A program made the translations under genes and the position numbers. From Streptomyces sp. 3214.6 (lineage in GTDB: Bacteria > Actinomycetota > Actinomycetes > Streptomycetales > Streptomycetaceae): a DNA stretch of 64,000 bases. Of this stretch, positions 51,915 to 60,673 are shown in pieces. The notes beneath the pieces are model-generated. The model searched no databases. It was given only the letters and a program-made list of their open reading frames with translations, and was not told where the DNA came from. The DNA lies in the NCBI RefSeq assembly GCF_900129855.1, contig NZ_LT670819.1, forward strand, positions 4,526,001 through 4,590,000, in the 5' to 3' direction. The stretch's first letter is position 1. Each line of letters starts with the position of its first letter.

Positions 51915-53135
51915 ATGATGACCTCACCGAGGCTGCCTGTTGGCCAGATGGTCAGGTACTACCGGCGCAAGAACGGAGCCCGGACGCAAGCGGCCGTCGC
52001 CGGACTGTGCGGGATCACAGAACGCTATCTGCAGCAGATCGAGGCCGGACAGAAAGTACCCTCCGCAGACGTGCTCGCCCGCCTCGCGTCTGAACTCGGT
52101 GTGCCGCTGGCCGCGCTGCTCACCAGCGACCCCGTGGAGGATTCGGTCCTTCCCGTCACGGCTGCCCCGGGAGTCGTCAGCGCGCTGATGGGCTACGGCT
52201 TACCGGTCAGTTCGGCTCCGGCAAGTCCGGTACAGCTCCGGGAACGGGTAGAGCGGGCCTGGAGGTCCTGGCAGTCGTCGAAGGATCGGTTCACGGAAGC
52301 GGCGCGTGTCCTCCCGGAGCTGATCAGGGACGTCGAGCATGCCGTCCGCGCGCACCGCAGGGGAGACGACGTCGAGTCGCGGCGCGAAGTCCTGCGCGTT
52401 GCCGCTGACCTGTATGGGCTGCTCAGGTCGTATTGCCGCCGCGCAGCACGGCTGGACCTGTCGCTCATGGTCGCCGATCGCGCGATCAGAGCCGCCGAGG
52501 ACGCGGACGACCCGCTACGCATCGCGGCGGCCCACTGGAACCTCGGTCACGTCCTGCTCTCACACGGGGAGTCCGCCGCCGTCGAAGAGGCCAAAAAGGT
52601 CGCCGTGCAGGCGATCGAGCAGCTCGGCCGGGCACAGGCGACTGAGGAAGCCAAGGCCGTCGAAGGGGCCCTTGAACTGGTGGCGGTGGTATCCGACGCG
52701 CGCCGCCGCCGCTGGTGGGATGCCCGTCAGCGGCTTGAGCAGCGGGCGGCTCCTCTCGCCCGGAGGGTTGGCGAGGGCAGCAACGTTCAATGGACCGTCT
52801 TCGGCCCGACGAACGTTCACCTGCATGCCATGAGCATCGAGATGCTGGCGGGCGAGGCATCCGAGGGGCTGCGCCTGGCCGACACAATCGATACGCGCGT
52901 ACTGCCCAGCCTCGAGCGTCAGTTCACATTCGGCCTGGAACTGGCCAGGTGCTACGACCTGCGCAGGGAAGACGCGGCGGTCCTCGTGCACCTGCTGGAC
53001 CTGGAAGAGACGGCACCCGAGGACCTGGCGCGCAGCCCCCTCGCCCGGGACATGATCCTCGGCCTCCAAAGGCGCGTCCGTCCCACCTTCCGCCGCCAGG
53101 TCGACGGCCTTGCCGAACGCCTCCAGCTCCTCTGA
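51915..53135 (+). CDS. XRE-family regulator with long helical sensor
   Basis: A 406-residue protein. Residues about 8-65 are an XRE helix-turn-helix (VGQMVRYYRRKNGARTQAAV, GITERYLQQIEAGQKVPSAD). Residues about 110-400 are helical TPR-like repeats (RVERAWRSWQSSKDRFTEAA, AAHWNLGHVLLSHGESAAVE), as in regulators that sense small peptides or butenolides. Start is ATG 51915 with GGAAGGGGG upstream; a TACGCT box at 51873 could be the -10. It precedes a run of small coupled genes that it probably controls, and is divergent from the HAD gene. Confidence 0.85.
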   Translation: MMTSPRLPVGQMVRYYRRKNGARTQAAVAGLCGITERYLQQIEAGQKVPSADVLARLASELGVPLAALLTSDPVEDSVLPVTAAPGVVSALMGYGLPVSSAPASPVQLRERVERAWRSWQSSKDRFTEAARVLPELIRDVEHAVRAHRRGDDVESRREVLRVAADLYGLLRSYCRRAARLDLSLMVADRAIRAAEDADDPLRIAAAHWNLGHVLLSHGESAAVEEAKKVAVQAIEQLGRAQATEEAKAVEGALELVAVVSDARRRRWWDARQRLEQRAAPLARRVGEGSNVQWTVFGPTNVHLHAMSIEMLAGEASEGLRLADTIDTRVLPSLERQFTFGLELARCYDLRREDAAVLVHLLDLEETAPEDLARSPLARDMILGLQRRVRPTFRRQVDGLAERLQLL

Positions 53136-53230
53136 CCCCGAACTCCTGGTTCACCCGAACTCTGGGTTCGGGTCGCGCCGTTGGTCCCGCCGTACCTTCG
53201 CTGCACACCGCAACGAAGGACGGACGACAG

Positions 53231-53593
53231 ATGATCAACGATGCGGCACAGCTGCTGAGCGCGGCCGGAATGCGGCTCGCACCCGCCGGTGTCGAATGGG
53301 ACGCCGTGAAGGTCGGTCGGCACCTCGCCGTCCGCGCCATCGAGCAGATCGCGACACCGGGGGCCGTCGCCGTGGACCCGGCTCCGTCCGAGCCGATGCT
53401 GTACTTCTTCGTCCCGCCGGGCAGCGCCGCCGACTGGGACGTCCCCGAGACCACGGCCCTCGGGCGCAACTCCCACGTGGTACTCCCGCCGAGTCACAAG
53501 GAGGAACCGCCCGGCCCGTACTGGCTCCTCGCGCAGCGACACGGGCTGACCCGGACCGCGATCCTGCGCCAGGCACTGGAGGCGGTCCGGTGA
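53231..53593 (+). CDS. hypothetical protein, first gene of DUF6415 operon
   Basis: A 120-residue protein: an N-terminal helix and strand (NDAAQLLSAAGMRLAPAGVE), WDAVKVGRHLAVRAIEQI, then YFFVPPGSAADWDVPETTAL and PSHKEEPPGPYWLLAQRHG. No membrane segment is seen. Start is ATG 53231 behind GAAGGA. The stop overlaps the DUF6415 gene start. Genes of this type recur next to XRE regulators in Streptomyces. Function unknown. Confidence 0.7.
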   Translation: MINDAAQLLSAAGMRLAPAGVEWDAVKVGRHLAVRAIEQIATPGAVAVDPAPSEPMLYFFVPPGSAADWDVPETTALGRNSHVVLPPSHKEEPPGPYWLLAQRHGLTRTAILRQALEAVR

Positions 53594-53967
53594 AGACGGT
53601 CGTGAACACCAGCGACGGCTCACCCATGCGCCTCTCGGCGATGCGCGAGACAGCGAATCTTCTCCTGGTCCCGGAGAGCCGCGCGCTCGTACAGGCCGTG
53701 TCCGGCGAGGAGTTGGCCACGGTCGCCGATACGGTACGCGGACACCTGGAACTTCTCATCCCCGAGGTCGAACGGGCGGCCAGGAAGCTGAACGAGGAGA
53801 GCATCCCCCGCTGCTGCGCGCTCGCCTGCGTCGGGGAGGCCCGCGGGAAGCTCCGCACCGGAGCGAGCCACAGACCCGGCGGAGTGTTCGAACACGTCCA
53901 GCGCCTGGCCCGCGTCCTGAACGCCCTGTGCGACCACTACGAGACGATCGGCGGCGAGCACGCGTGA
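53590..53967 (+). CDS. DUF6415 family protein
   Basis: A 125-residue helical protein with MRETANLLLVPE, TVADTVRGHLELLIPEVERA, and IPRCCALACVGEARGKLRTG, then VQRLARVLNALCDHYE. This matches the DUF6415 family, named in some databases as a natural-product biosynthesis protein, although its activity is not established. Start is GTG 53590 and stop 53967; both overlap the neighbouring genes by four bases, so it is inside a tightly coupled operon. Confidence 0.8.
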   Translation: MKTVVNTSDGSPMRLSAMRETANLLLVPESRALVQAVSGEELATVADTVRGHLELLIPEVERAARKLNEESIPRCCALACVGEARGKLRTGASHRPGGVFEHVQRLARVLNALCDHYETIGGEHA

Positions 53968-54161
53968 GGACGACGGCCGACGGCACCGCCCAGACCCTGT
54001 CCGCAGAGTGCACGCTGGCCCGCACGCCAGGCTACGAGGACGTACACGCCGGGTACCGCCAGCTCAAGGACGTACCCCTGCCGCACTCGACGAAGGTACT
54101 GCTCGTGCACCGATGCCGCTGCTCGTGCCACCGGCAGCCAACGCCGAGGAACCCCGCGTGA
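53964..54161 (+). CDS. small protein of the DUF6415 operon
   Basis: A 65-residue protein from GTG 53964, overlapping the DUF6415 stop. It contains YEDVHAGYRQLKDVPLPHST and a C-terminal CRCSCH motif that may bind zinc. Overlap on both sides supports expression. No function known. Confidence 0.65.
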   Translation: MRTTADGTAQTLSAECTLARTPGYEDVHAGYRQLKDVPLPHSTKVLLVHRCRCSCHRQPTPRNPA

Positions 54162-54244
54162 GGGCCATCACCGGCCTGTTCGTGTACGTCGCAACGGTCA
54201 CCGCCCCGGTCCTCGCCCTGGTGCTGGCGCGGGTGCCCTACTGA
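54158..54244 (+). CDS. 28-residue single-helix membrane peptide
   Basis: From GTG 54158 (GTGA overlap with the upstream stop) the frame encodes 28 residues: VRAITGLFVYVATVTAPVLA followed by LVLARVPY. This is one hydrophobic helix. Its support is the exact four-base coupling and the absence of any other use for the sequence; a terminator hairpin follows at 54348. Function unknown. Confidence 0.45.
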   Translation: MRAITGLFVYVATVTAPVLALVLARVPY

Positions 54245-54347
54245 CGCACTCGACGCGCACCCCACGCACACCCCCATGGCGGCCGCTCCAGCACAGGGCC
54301 GCACTTCCTGGGCCGTGTGAGGCGGTAGGGACGGCCGCCCCGGCGGT

Positions 54348-54396
54348 CAGCCCGGGGGCCGGAGGAGTCGGGTCGCCCCCGACGGCCCCCGGGCTG
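54348..54396. terminator. 13-bp hairpin between DUF6415 operon and S9 peptidase
   Basis: CAGCCCGGGGGCC (54348-54360) pairs with GGCCCCCGGGCTG (54384-54396). It lies between convergent genes and can serve both. Confidence 0.75.
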
Positions 54397-54452
54397 GTCG
54401 CTGGAAGCTGTCGGGAGTTGTGAACCCGGCGGTCGCTCGACGAACGGCTCGC

Positions 54453-56279
54453 CTACCCCAAGTGCCTCTTCGCGAACTCCAGTTCCAGCCTTACCTGCTT
54501 GATGCGTTCGTCGACCACCAGGGAGCCGTGGCCCGCGTCGTAGCGGTAGACCTCGTGGGTTGCTCCTCTGGCCTCCAGGCGCTTGACGTAGTTGTCGATC
54601 TGGCGGATGGGGCAGCGGGGGTCGTTCACGCCGGCCGAGATGTAGACGGGGGCTCGGACCTTGTCGACGTAGGTCAGGGGGGAGGAGGTCTCGAAGCGGT
54701 CGGGGACCTCTTCCGGGGTGCCGCCCAGCAGGGTGCGGTCCATCGCCTTCAGGGCCTCCATCTCGTCGTGGTAGGCCGTGACGTAGTCGGCGACGGGGAC
54801 GGCGGCGATGCCCAGGGTCCAGGCGTCGGGCTGGACGCCGAGGCCGAGGAGGGTGAGGTAGCCGCCCCAGGAGCCGCCGGTGAGGATCAGGCGGGCGGGG
54901 TCGGACAGGCCGGACGAGACGGCCCATTCGCGGACGGCCTCGATGTCCTCCAGCTCGATGAGGCCGACCCGGTGCTTCAGGGCGTCCGTCCAGGCGCGGC
55001 CGTAGCCCGTGGAGCCGCGGTAGTTGACGCGGACGACCGCGTAGCCGTGGTCCACCCAGGCCGCCGGGCCCGCCGCGAAGGAGTCGCTGTCGTGCCAGGT
55101 CGGCCCGCCGTGGATGTCGAAGACGGTGGGGAGGGGGCCCGTGCCCGCCCCCCGCGGTCGCTGCACCAGGGCGTGGATACGGCCTCCCGGGCCCTCCACC
55201 CACACGTCCTCCACCGGGACCGAGCCGGGGGACTTCATGCCGGGCGGGTCCAGGACGACCCCGCCGGTCGTCGAGCGGACCGCCGGCGGCTGGGCCGCGG
55301 ACGACCACAGGTACTCCACGCTGCCGTCCGGGCGGGCCGTCGCCCCGGACACCGTGCCCGCGGGGGTCGCCACCTTCACGAGCTCGCCGACGGCGAAGTC
55401 GTAGCGGAACAGTTCGCTGCGGGCCTCGAAGCTGTGCTCGATGAGCAGGCCCGAGCCGTCCGGGTACCACTCGGCGCTGACATCTCCCGGCAGGTCCAGG
55501 GCCAGGTCCTTCTCCGAGCCCGTCGCCACGTCCCAGACCAGCGGTTCCCAGCGGCCCCGCCGCTGGTGCCCGATCAACAGCCGGGTGTCGCCGTCGACCG
55601 GGGCGAAGCCCAGCACGTCCAGGCCCAGCTCCTCGGTGCCGCCCCGGGTGTCGTCCAGCTCGGCGACCGTCGAGCCGTCCGGGCGCAGCACCCGCAGCGC
55701 GGAGTGCATCGCGTCGCCGTGCTCGGTGTGCTCGATCGCGATCAGGCTGCCGTCGTGGGAGAGGTCGCCCACGCCGGCCGACTCCCGGTGGCGGTACAGC
55801 TCGAAGGGGGGCTCGCCGGCCCGAGCCACGTGGATCGTGGTCCCCTCCTCGTCCGTCGAGCGGCCGACGACCGCCGTACGGCCGTCCCTGCCCAGAGCCA
55901 GGCCCGCCGGGTAGGAGGGGTCCAGGCCCGGCGTCGCCAGTTCGTCCTCGCCGCCCGCGAACGGCTGGCGGCGCCAGACGCCGAACTCGTCGCCGTCCTT
56001 GTCGTCGAACCACCAGATCCATGCGCCGTCCGGGGAGAGCACTCCGTCCGTCGTGCCGTTGGGCCGGTTCGTCACCTGGCGCTGCTCGCCCGTGGAACGG
56101 TCCCAGGCGTACAACTCGTACGTCCCCGTCGCGTTCGACACGAACAGGGAGTGGTGCGGCGCGTCCTCCGCCCAGTCGGGCAGCGATACCCGGGGCGCCC
56201 GGAAGCGCTTCTCCCAGTCCGGCGTCTGCGGCGTCTTTTCGTCCCGCTCCGGTGCGGCGGACCCGTTGCTCTCAGTCAT
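54453..56279 (-). CDS. S9 family (prolyl oligopeptidase-type) peptidase
   Basis: A 608-residue cytoplasmic protein. Residues about 30-340 form a beta-propeller (GTYELYAWDRSTGEQRQVTN, LSPDGAWIWWFDDKDGDEFG). Residues about 360-608 are an alpha/beta hydrolase: DIHGGPTWHDSDSF oxyanion region, nucleophile Ser in GGSWGGY, Asp in GVNDPRC, and His in DAGHGS. It probably cleaves short peptides or acyl-aminoacyl peptides. Start is ATG 56279. Divergent from SURF1. Confidence 0.9.
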   Translation of the reverse strand: MTESNGSAAPERDEKTPQTPDWEKRFRAPRVSLPDWAEDAPHHSLFVSNATGTYELYAWDRSTGEQRQVTNRPNGTTDGVLSPDGAWIWWFDDKDGDEFGVWRRQPFAGGEDELATPGLDPSYPAGLALGRDGRTAVVGRSTDEEGTTIHVARAGEPPFELYRHRESAGVGDLSHDGSLIAIEHTEHGDAMHSALRVLRPDGSTVAELDDTRGGTEELGLDVLGFAPVDGDTRLLIGHQRRGRWEPLVWDVATGSEKDLALDLPGDVSAEWYPDGSGLLIEHSFEARSELFRYDFAVGELVKVATPAGTVSGATARPDGSVEYLWSSAAQPPAVRSTTGGVVLDPPGMKSPGSVPVEDVWVEGPGGRIHALVQRPRGAGTGPLPTVFDIHGGPTWHDSDSFAAGPAAWVDHGYAVVRVNYRGSTGYGRAWTDALKHRVGLIELEDIEAVREWAVSSGLSDPARLILTGGSWGGYLTLLGLGVQPDAWTLGIAAVPVADYVTAYHDEMEALKAMDRTLLGGTPEEVPDRFETSSPLTYVDKVRAPVYISAGVNDPRCPIRQIDNYVKRLEARGATHEVYRYDAGHGSLVVDERIKQVRLELEFAKRHLG

Positions 56280-56441
56280 GACCCCATACTGCCCGTCCGC
56301 GCCGACAATCGGCCTCCCCGGCCCCCAGCCTGTGGATAACTTCGAACCAACCTCTCACACTTCCTGGCAGCTGCCGCCGGCAGTCCGCGGTCCGCAACCC
56401 CGCCAGCAGGTCTTCGGCACGTGCCCCGTACCGTGGAAGGC

Positions 56442-57296
56442 GTGTACCGGTTTCTGGTGACTCCCCGGTGGTGGGGGATCAACGTCTTCGTGCTGCTGGC
56501 CATCCCCTTCTGCGTGTTCATGGGGTCCTGGCAGCTGAGCCGGTTCGAGGCGCGGGTGGACGATCACCGTGACGCCAAGGCGCAGGCCCGCTCCGCCGAG
56601 ACCGACGCCGCGCGGCCCCTGGCCGAGCTGCTGCCCGTGGACAAGGCGACGTCCGGCAAGCAGGCCACCGCCACCGGGCGCTACAGCACGCAGTTGCTGG
56701 TGCCCGACCGGGAGCTGGACGGGAAGAACGGCTACTACGTGCTGACCCTGCTGCGGACCGACGGCGGCAAGGCGCTGCCCGTCGTGCGCGGCTGGCTGCC
56801 CGGTGCCGCCGACGCCGCGAAGGCGCCGGCGCCGCCGGCCGGCCAGGTCACCGTCACCGGCGCGCTGCAGGCGTCCGAGCAGCCCGGCGACAACGGCGTG
56901 AGCGCCCGGGGCGGGCTGCCGGCCGGGCAGACCGCGGCGATCAGTGCGGCTTCGCTGGTCAACCTCGTGCCGGACGACCTGTACGACGCCTGGATCACCC
57001 TCTCCACCGCCGACCCGGGGATGACGGCGGTGCCCGCGAAGGCGGCCGCCGACACGGGGCTCGACCTGAAGGCGTTCCAGAACCTGGGCTACACCGGCGA
57101 GTGGTTCGTCTTCGCGGGGTTCGTGGTGTTCATGTGGTTCCGGCTGCTGCGCCGCGAGGTGGAGTTCGCCCGGGACGCGGAGCTCGGGATCGTGCCCGAG
57201 GAGCCCGCGGAGGCCGAGGTGGCCGAGGTGGCCGAGGTGGCCGAGAAGCCCGCCGGGTCAGCGGTTCACGAGGACACCAGCACGCCCGTGCGGTAG
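56442..57296 (+). CDS. SURF1 family cytochrome oxidase assembly protein
   Basis: A 284-residue protein from GTG 56442, with GGAAGG upstream; the in-frame GTG at 56421 is less likely. It begins VYRFLVTPRWWGINVFVLLA (first membrane helix, with GSWQLSRFEARV after it). An extracytoplasmic domain includes VRGWLPGA. It ends with a second helix (FVFAGFVVFMWFRLLRREVE). SURF1 helps assemble haem-copper oxidases. The C-terminus has an AEVAEVAEVAEKP repeat. The last 31 bases overlap the 3' end of the convergent gene. Confidence 0.9.
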   Translation: MYRFLVTPRWWGINVFVLLAIPFCVFMGSWQLSRFEARVDDHRDAKAQARSAETDAARPLAELLPVDKATSGKQATATGRYSTQLLVPDRELDGKNGYYVLTLLRTDGGKALPVVRGWLPGAADAAKAPAPPAGQVTVTGALQASEQPGDNGVSARGGLPAGQTAAISAASLVNLVPDDLYDAWITLSTADPGMTAVPAKAAADTGLDLKAFQNLGYTGEWFVFAGFVVFMWFRLLRREVEFARDAELGIVPEEPAEAEVAEVAEVAEKPAGSAVHEDTSTPVR

Positions 57297-58612
57297 ATCA
57301 TCCCCGTACACGCGTTCGTCACCGTCGCCTTGGCGGTGGGCGAACCGCCCTCCGCCGTGTACGACACGATGACGCTGCCGTCGGCCGGGGTGCCGTCCTC
57401 GGGAAGCAGCTGGGCCGAGGTGCCGGACGTGGTGTCGCCGCTCGTGCCGGCCGGCTCGCTCGGGGTCGGCGACGGGGACGCCGTACCGCCGCCGCTGTCG
57501 CCGCCGCCGTTGCCGCCCGTGGTCGGACAGGTCGCGGCAGGCACCCAGGCGAACTTCACCTCGTAGGCGGAGCCGGGCGCGAGGACGTGCTCGGTGACGT
57601 AGAGGGAGGGGTCGGGAAGGCCGGCCGCCGCGTCGCCGGAGGTGTGCTCGACCACGGTGATCTTCGTGGCGTCGGCGGCGCCCTGCGCGGCGAACGTCAT
57701 GGAGACCTTGCCGCCGACGGTGCAGGCGGCGGCTGAGGAGTTCGTGACGCGGAAGGTGCCGTAGACGATGCTGCCCGAGTCGGGGACGTTGACGACGGGG
57801 GTGCCGGCGGTGAGCTGGGACGGTCCGCAGACGGCCACGCTCGGCTGCGCCCCGGCGGTCGGGCCGGTGCCGCTGGAGGCGGTGCCGCCCGCGGACTCCT
57901 TGCCCTGGCCGGGGTCGGTGGCGCCGCCCTTGTCCTGCTCACCGGTCGCGCCGGAGGAGTCGCCGACCTTGCCCGAGGAGCCGCCGTCGGGGTTCTTGCC
58001 CTGATCCACGCCTCCCTGCGCCTGTGAGGCCTGGCCGGCGATGGAAGGGTTTGCGTCGGAGCTGCCCGCGTTCGAGACGTGCAGCACGGCCGGGACGGCG
58101 GTGCCGAGGAAGAGCGCCGCGGCCGCCATGCCGACGGCCGCCTGCCGCTTGCGGGCCCGGCGGACGGGGACGGCCCGTCGCAGGTGGTCCAGGGTGCCGT
58201 CGCGCGGCTCCATCTCCTGGACGGCGTCGTGCAGCATCCGGCGCAGTGCCAGCTCGTCCGAGTCGAGCCCTTCGAGGCCCTGGTCGTCGAGGTGGTGGTT
58301 CACGGTTGAGTTCCCAGCGTGCGATTGCTTCGGCTCTTGCTTGCCCGACGAGCCTGTCGAACGCGGCGAGTTCGACGAGGCCGTCGGCTCGTGCCACGCG
58401 AACGGCTCGTGGCGCTCGTGACGGTCGTGGCGCTCGTGACGGTCGTGGCTCTCGTGACGGTCGTGGCTCTCGTGACGGTCGTGGCCCTCGTGACGGTCGT
58501 GGCCCTCGTGACGGTCGTGGCCCTCGTGACGGTCGTGGCCCTCGTGACGGTCGTGGCCCTCGTGACGGTCGTGGCTCTCGTGGGGGCCCCGCCCTTCGGC
58601 TTCTCCGCTCAC
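57266..58612 (-). CDS. membrane protein with His-repeat N-terminus, downstream of ECF sigma factor
   Basis: A 448-residue protein from GTG 58612, overlapping the sigma-factor stop by four bases. Residues about 10-68 are about nine tandem HDRHE(G/S/R) hexapeptides, an extreme His/Asp-rich tract encoded by 18-bp repeats. Residues about 100-145 look like an anti-sigma-like cytoplasmic helix (ELALRRMLHDAVQEMEPRD), then one membrane helix (AAVGMAAAALFLGTAVPAVL). A Gly/Ser-rich linker follows, then an exported beta domain with Cys residues (VAVCGPSQLTAGTPVVNVPD). The gene order suggests a membrane regulator or target of the sigma factor. If translation began at an internal start (MNHHLDD-like, near 58302), the His tract would be untranslated. 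Confidence 0.7.
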   Translation of the reverse strand: MSGEAEGRGPHESHDRHEGHDRHEGHDRHEGHDRHEGHDRHEGHDRHESHDRHESHDRHERHDRHERHEPFAWHEPTASSNSPRSTGSSGKQEPKQSHAGNSTVNHHLDDQGLEGLDSDELALRRMLHDAVQEMEPRDGTLDHLRRAVPVRRARKRQAAVGMAAAALFLGTAVPAVLHVSNAGSSDANPSIAGQASQAQGGVDQGKNPDGGSSGKVGDSSGATGEQDKGGATDPGQGKESAGGTASSGTGPTAGAQPSVAVCGPSQLTAGTPVVNVPDSGSIVYGTFRVTNSSAAACTVGGKVSMTFAAQGAADATKITVVEHTSGDAAAGLPDPSLYVTEHVLAPGSAYEVKFAWVPAATCPTTGGNGGGDSGGGTASPSPTPSEPAGTSGDTTSGTSAQLLPEDGTPADGSVIVSYTAEGGSPTAKATVTNACTGMIYRTGVLVSS

Positions 58613-59271
58613 GCCGGAGCCTCCATGGCTATCCGCAGGGCGGCGATGCCGCGTGAGCCGTACGCCTTGACCGAGCCGAGGGAGATGCCGAGGGTCTCGG
58701 CGACCTGGGCCTCGGTCATGTCCGCGAAGTAGCGCAGCACGAGGACCTCGCGCTGGCGGCGCTGGAGGCCCTTCATCGCCTTGATGAGCGAGTCGCGCTC
58801 CAGCTGGTCGTAGGCGCCCTCCTCCGCGCTGGCCATGTCCGGCATCGGCTTGGAGAGCAGCTTCAGGCCGAGGATGCGGCGGCGCAGGGCGGAGCGGGAG
58901 AGGTTGACGACGGTCTGGCGGAGGTAGGCGAGGGTCTTCTCCGGGTCGCGGACGCGTTTGCGCGCGGAGTGGACGCGGATGAAGGCCTCCTGGACGACGT
59001 CCTCGCAGGAGGCGGTGTCGTCGAGGAGGAGGGCGGCGAGACCGAGCAGCGAGCGGTAGTGCGCCCGGTAGGTCTCGGTGAGGTGATCGACGGTGGTTCC
59101 GGCCGCCACGGCCTCTTCGACGCCGTCACGCTGACTGGGTATGCGGGCGGGCCGCGCTGCTGGCATGGGCGCGATCACCGGCATGCCGCCGGGCGCGCCG
59201 GGCATGCGGGGTCGCAGGACGGCGCGAGCCATCGGGAGTTCGAGTACCTCAGCCACGCCAGTTGGACACAC
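58609..59271 (-). CDS. ECF sigma factor, SigE family
   Basis: A 220-residue sigma factor. Region 2 has YRAHYRSLLGLAALLLDDTA and SCEDVVQEAFIRVHSARKRV. Region 4 has LQRRQREVLVLRYFADMTEA and VAETLGISLGSVKAYGSRGI. The first about 55 residues (Pro/Ala/Met-rich) are an extension. Start is GTG 59271 close to GGGGGGA, or GTG 59256. It directs RNA polymerase to a specific promoter set. The coupled membrane protein downstream is a candidate regulator. Confidence 0.9.
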   Translation of the reverse strand: MCPTGVAEVLELPMARAVLRPRMPGAPGGMPVIAPMPAARPARIPSQRDGVEEAVAAGTTVDHLTETYRAHYRSLLGLAALLLDDTASCEDVVQEAFIRVHSARKRVRDPEKTLAYLRQTVVNLSRSALRRRILGLKLLSKPMPDMASAEEGAYDQLERDSLIKAMKGLQRRQREVLVLRYFADMTEAQVAETLGISLGSVKAYGSRGIAALRIAMEAPA

Positions 59272-59596
59272 GTCCCCCCGCGTAGGTTGTACGTGCCGGG
59301 CGTCACTTTTACGTCGGACGAGGCCACGCCTACCCGTCTCATGTGTCCCGCTCTTCCCTTGTATCCCATATGAACGGGCGTCCCCACGCCCGGATCACGG
59401 CGTCCCCACGCCGGGACCGCAAAGACGCTCCCCGCCCTGCGCGCGGTTGCACAGAACGGGGAGGAAGTCTTGGGACAATCTTCAAACGACAACGCTGTCC
59501 GATACAAGGGTTCCGAACCATCGACCCGCTCACACTTTCCCAAGGCTCTGGCCAGGGCTTTTGCCGACCGATCCGGAACAGCTCCTGACTCGCGAG
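59272..59596. other. intergenic region between sigma factor and asd
   Basis: No gene is seen. A 16-bp perfect palindrome CTGACTCGCGAGTCAG (59585-59600) overlaps the asd stop codon and may aid termination. Confidence 0.4.
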
Positions 59597-60673
59597 TCAG
59601 CCCAGCTCCGCCGCCACCAGTTCCGCGATCTGCGCGGTGTTCAGGGCGGCTCCCTTGCGCAGGTTGTCCCCGCACACGAACAGTTCGAGCGCCGTCGGGT
59701 CGTCGAGGGCCCGCCGCACCCGGCCCACCCAGGTCGGGTCGGTGCCGACGACGTCGGCGGGTGTGGGGAACTCGCCGGCGGCAGGGTTGTCGAAGAGGAC
59801 GACGCCGGGTGCCGTCGCGATGATCTCGCGGGCGCCGTCGACGGTGACCTCGCCCTGGAAGCGGGCGTGGACGGTGAGGGAGTGCGTGGTGACGACGGGG
59901 ACGCGCACGCAGGTCACGGCCACCGGCAGCTTCGGCAGTCCGAGGATCTTGCGGGACTCGTCCCGCACCTTCATCTCCTCCGACGACCAGCCGTCCTCGC
60001 GCAACGAGCCCGCCCACGGGACGACGTTCAGCGCGACCGGCTCCGGGAACGGGCCGGTGTTGTCGCCGACGGCCCGCCGCACGTCCCCGGGGCTGGTCCC
60101 CAGCTCGGTGCCGGCGACCAGCGTCATCTGCTGCCGCAGCGTCTCCACCCCGGCCCGCCCGGCCCCGCTCACCGCCTGGTACGAGGACACCACCAACTCG
60201 CGCAGCCCGTACTCGGCGTGCAGCGCGCCCAGGGCGACGATCATCGACAGGGTCGTGCAGTTGGGGTTGGCGACGATGCCGCGCGGCCGGTTGCGCACCG
60301 TGTGCCCGTTGACCTCGGGGACGACCAGCGGCACGTCCGGGTCCATCCGGAAGGCGCCGGAGTTGTCCACCACGACCACGCCCTTGGCGGCGGCGATCGG
60401 CGCCCAGTGCGCGGCGACCTCGTCGGGGACGTCGAACATGGCGACGTCGACCCCGTCGAAGACCTCCTCCGACAGGGCCAGCACCTCGACCTCGGCGCCG
60501 CGCACGGCCAGCTTGCGGCCGGCCGAGCGCGGCGAGGCGACGAGTCTGATCTCGCCCCAGACGTCCGCCCGCTGGGACAGGATCTGGCGCATGACGGCGC
60601 CGACGACGCCGGTCGCCCCGACGAGCGCGAGCGTCGGCCGCCTGCGGGCGGACATCCCAGGCTGTACGGCCAT
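59597..60673 (-). CDS. asd: aspartate-semialdehyde dehydrogenase
   Basis: A 358-residue enzyme that reduces aspartyl phosphate to aspartate semialdehyde, the branch-point precursor of lysine/diaminopimelate, threonine and methionine. It has the NADP-binding start TLALVGATGVVGAVMRQIL, DNSGAFRMDPDVPLVVPEVN, the catalytic Cys in ANPNCTT, and SYQAVSGAGRAG. The start codon ATG 60673 overlaps the aspartokinase stop by one base (TGATG). Cytoplasmic. Confidence 0.95.
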   Translation of the reverse strand: MAVQPGMSARRRPTLALVGATGVVGAVMRQILSQRADVWGEIRLVASPRSAGRKLAVRGAEVEVLALSEEVFDGVDVAMFDVPDEVAAHWAPIAAAKGVVVVDNSGAFRMDPDVPLVVPEVNGHTVRNRPRGIVANPNCTTLSMIVALGALHAEYGLRELVVSSYQAVSGAGRAGVETLRQQMTLVAGTELGTSPGDVRRAVGDNTGPFPEPVALNVVPWAGSLREDGWSSEEMKVRDESRKILGLPKLPVAVTCVRVPVVTTHSLTVHARFQGEVTVDGAREIIATAPGVVLFDNPAAGEFPTPADVVGTDPTWVGRVRRALDDPTALELFVCGDNLRKGAALNTAQIAELVAAELG

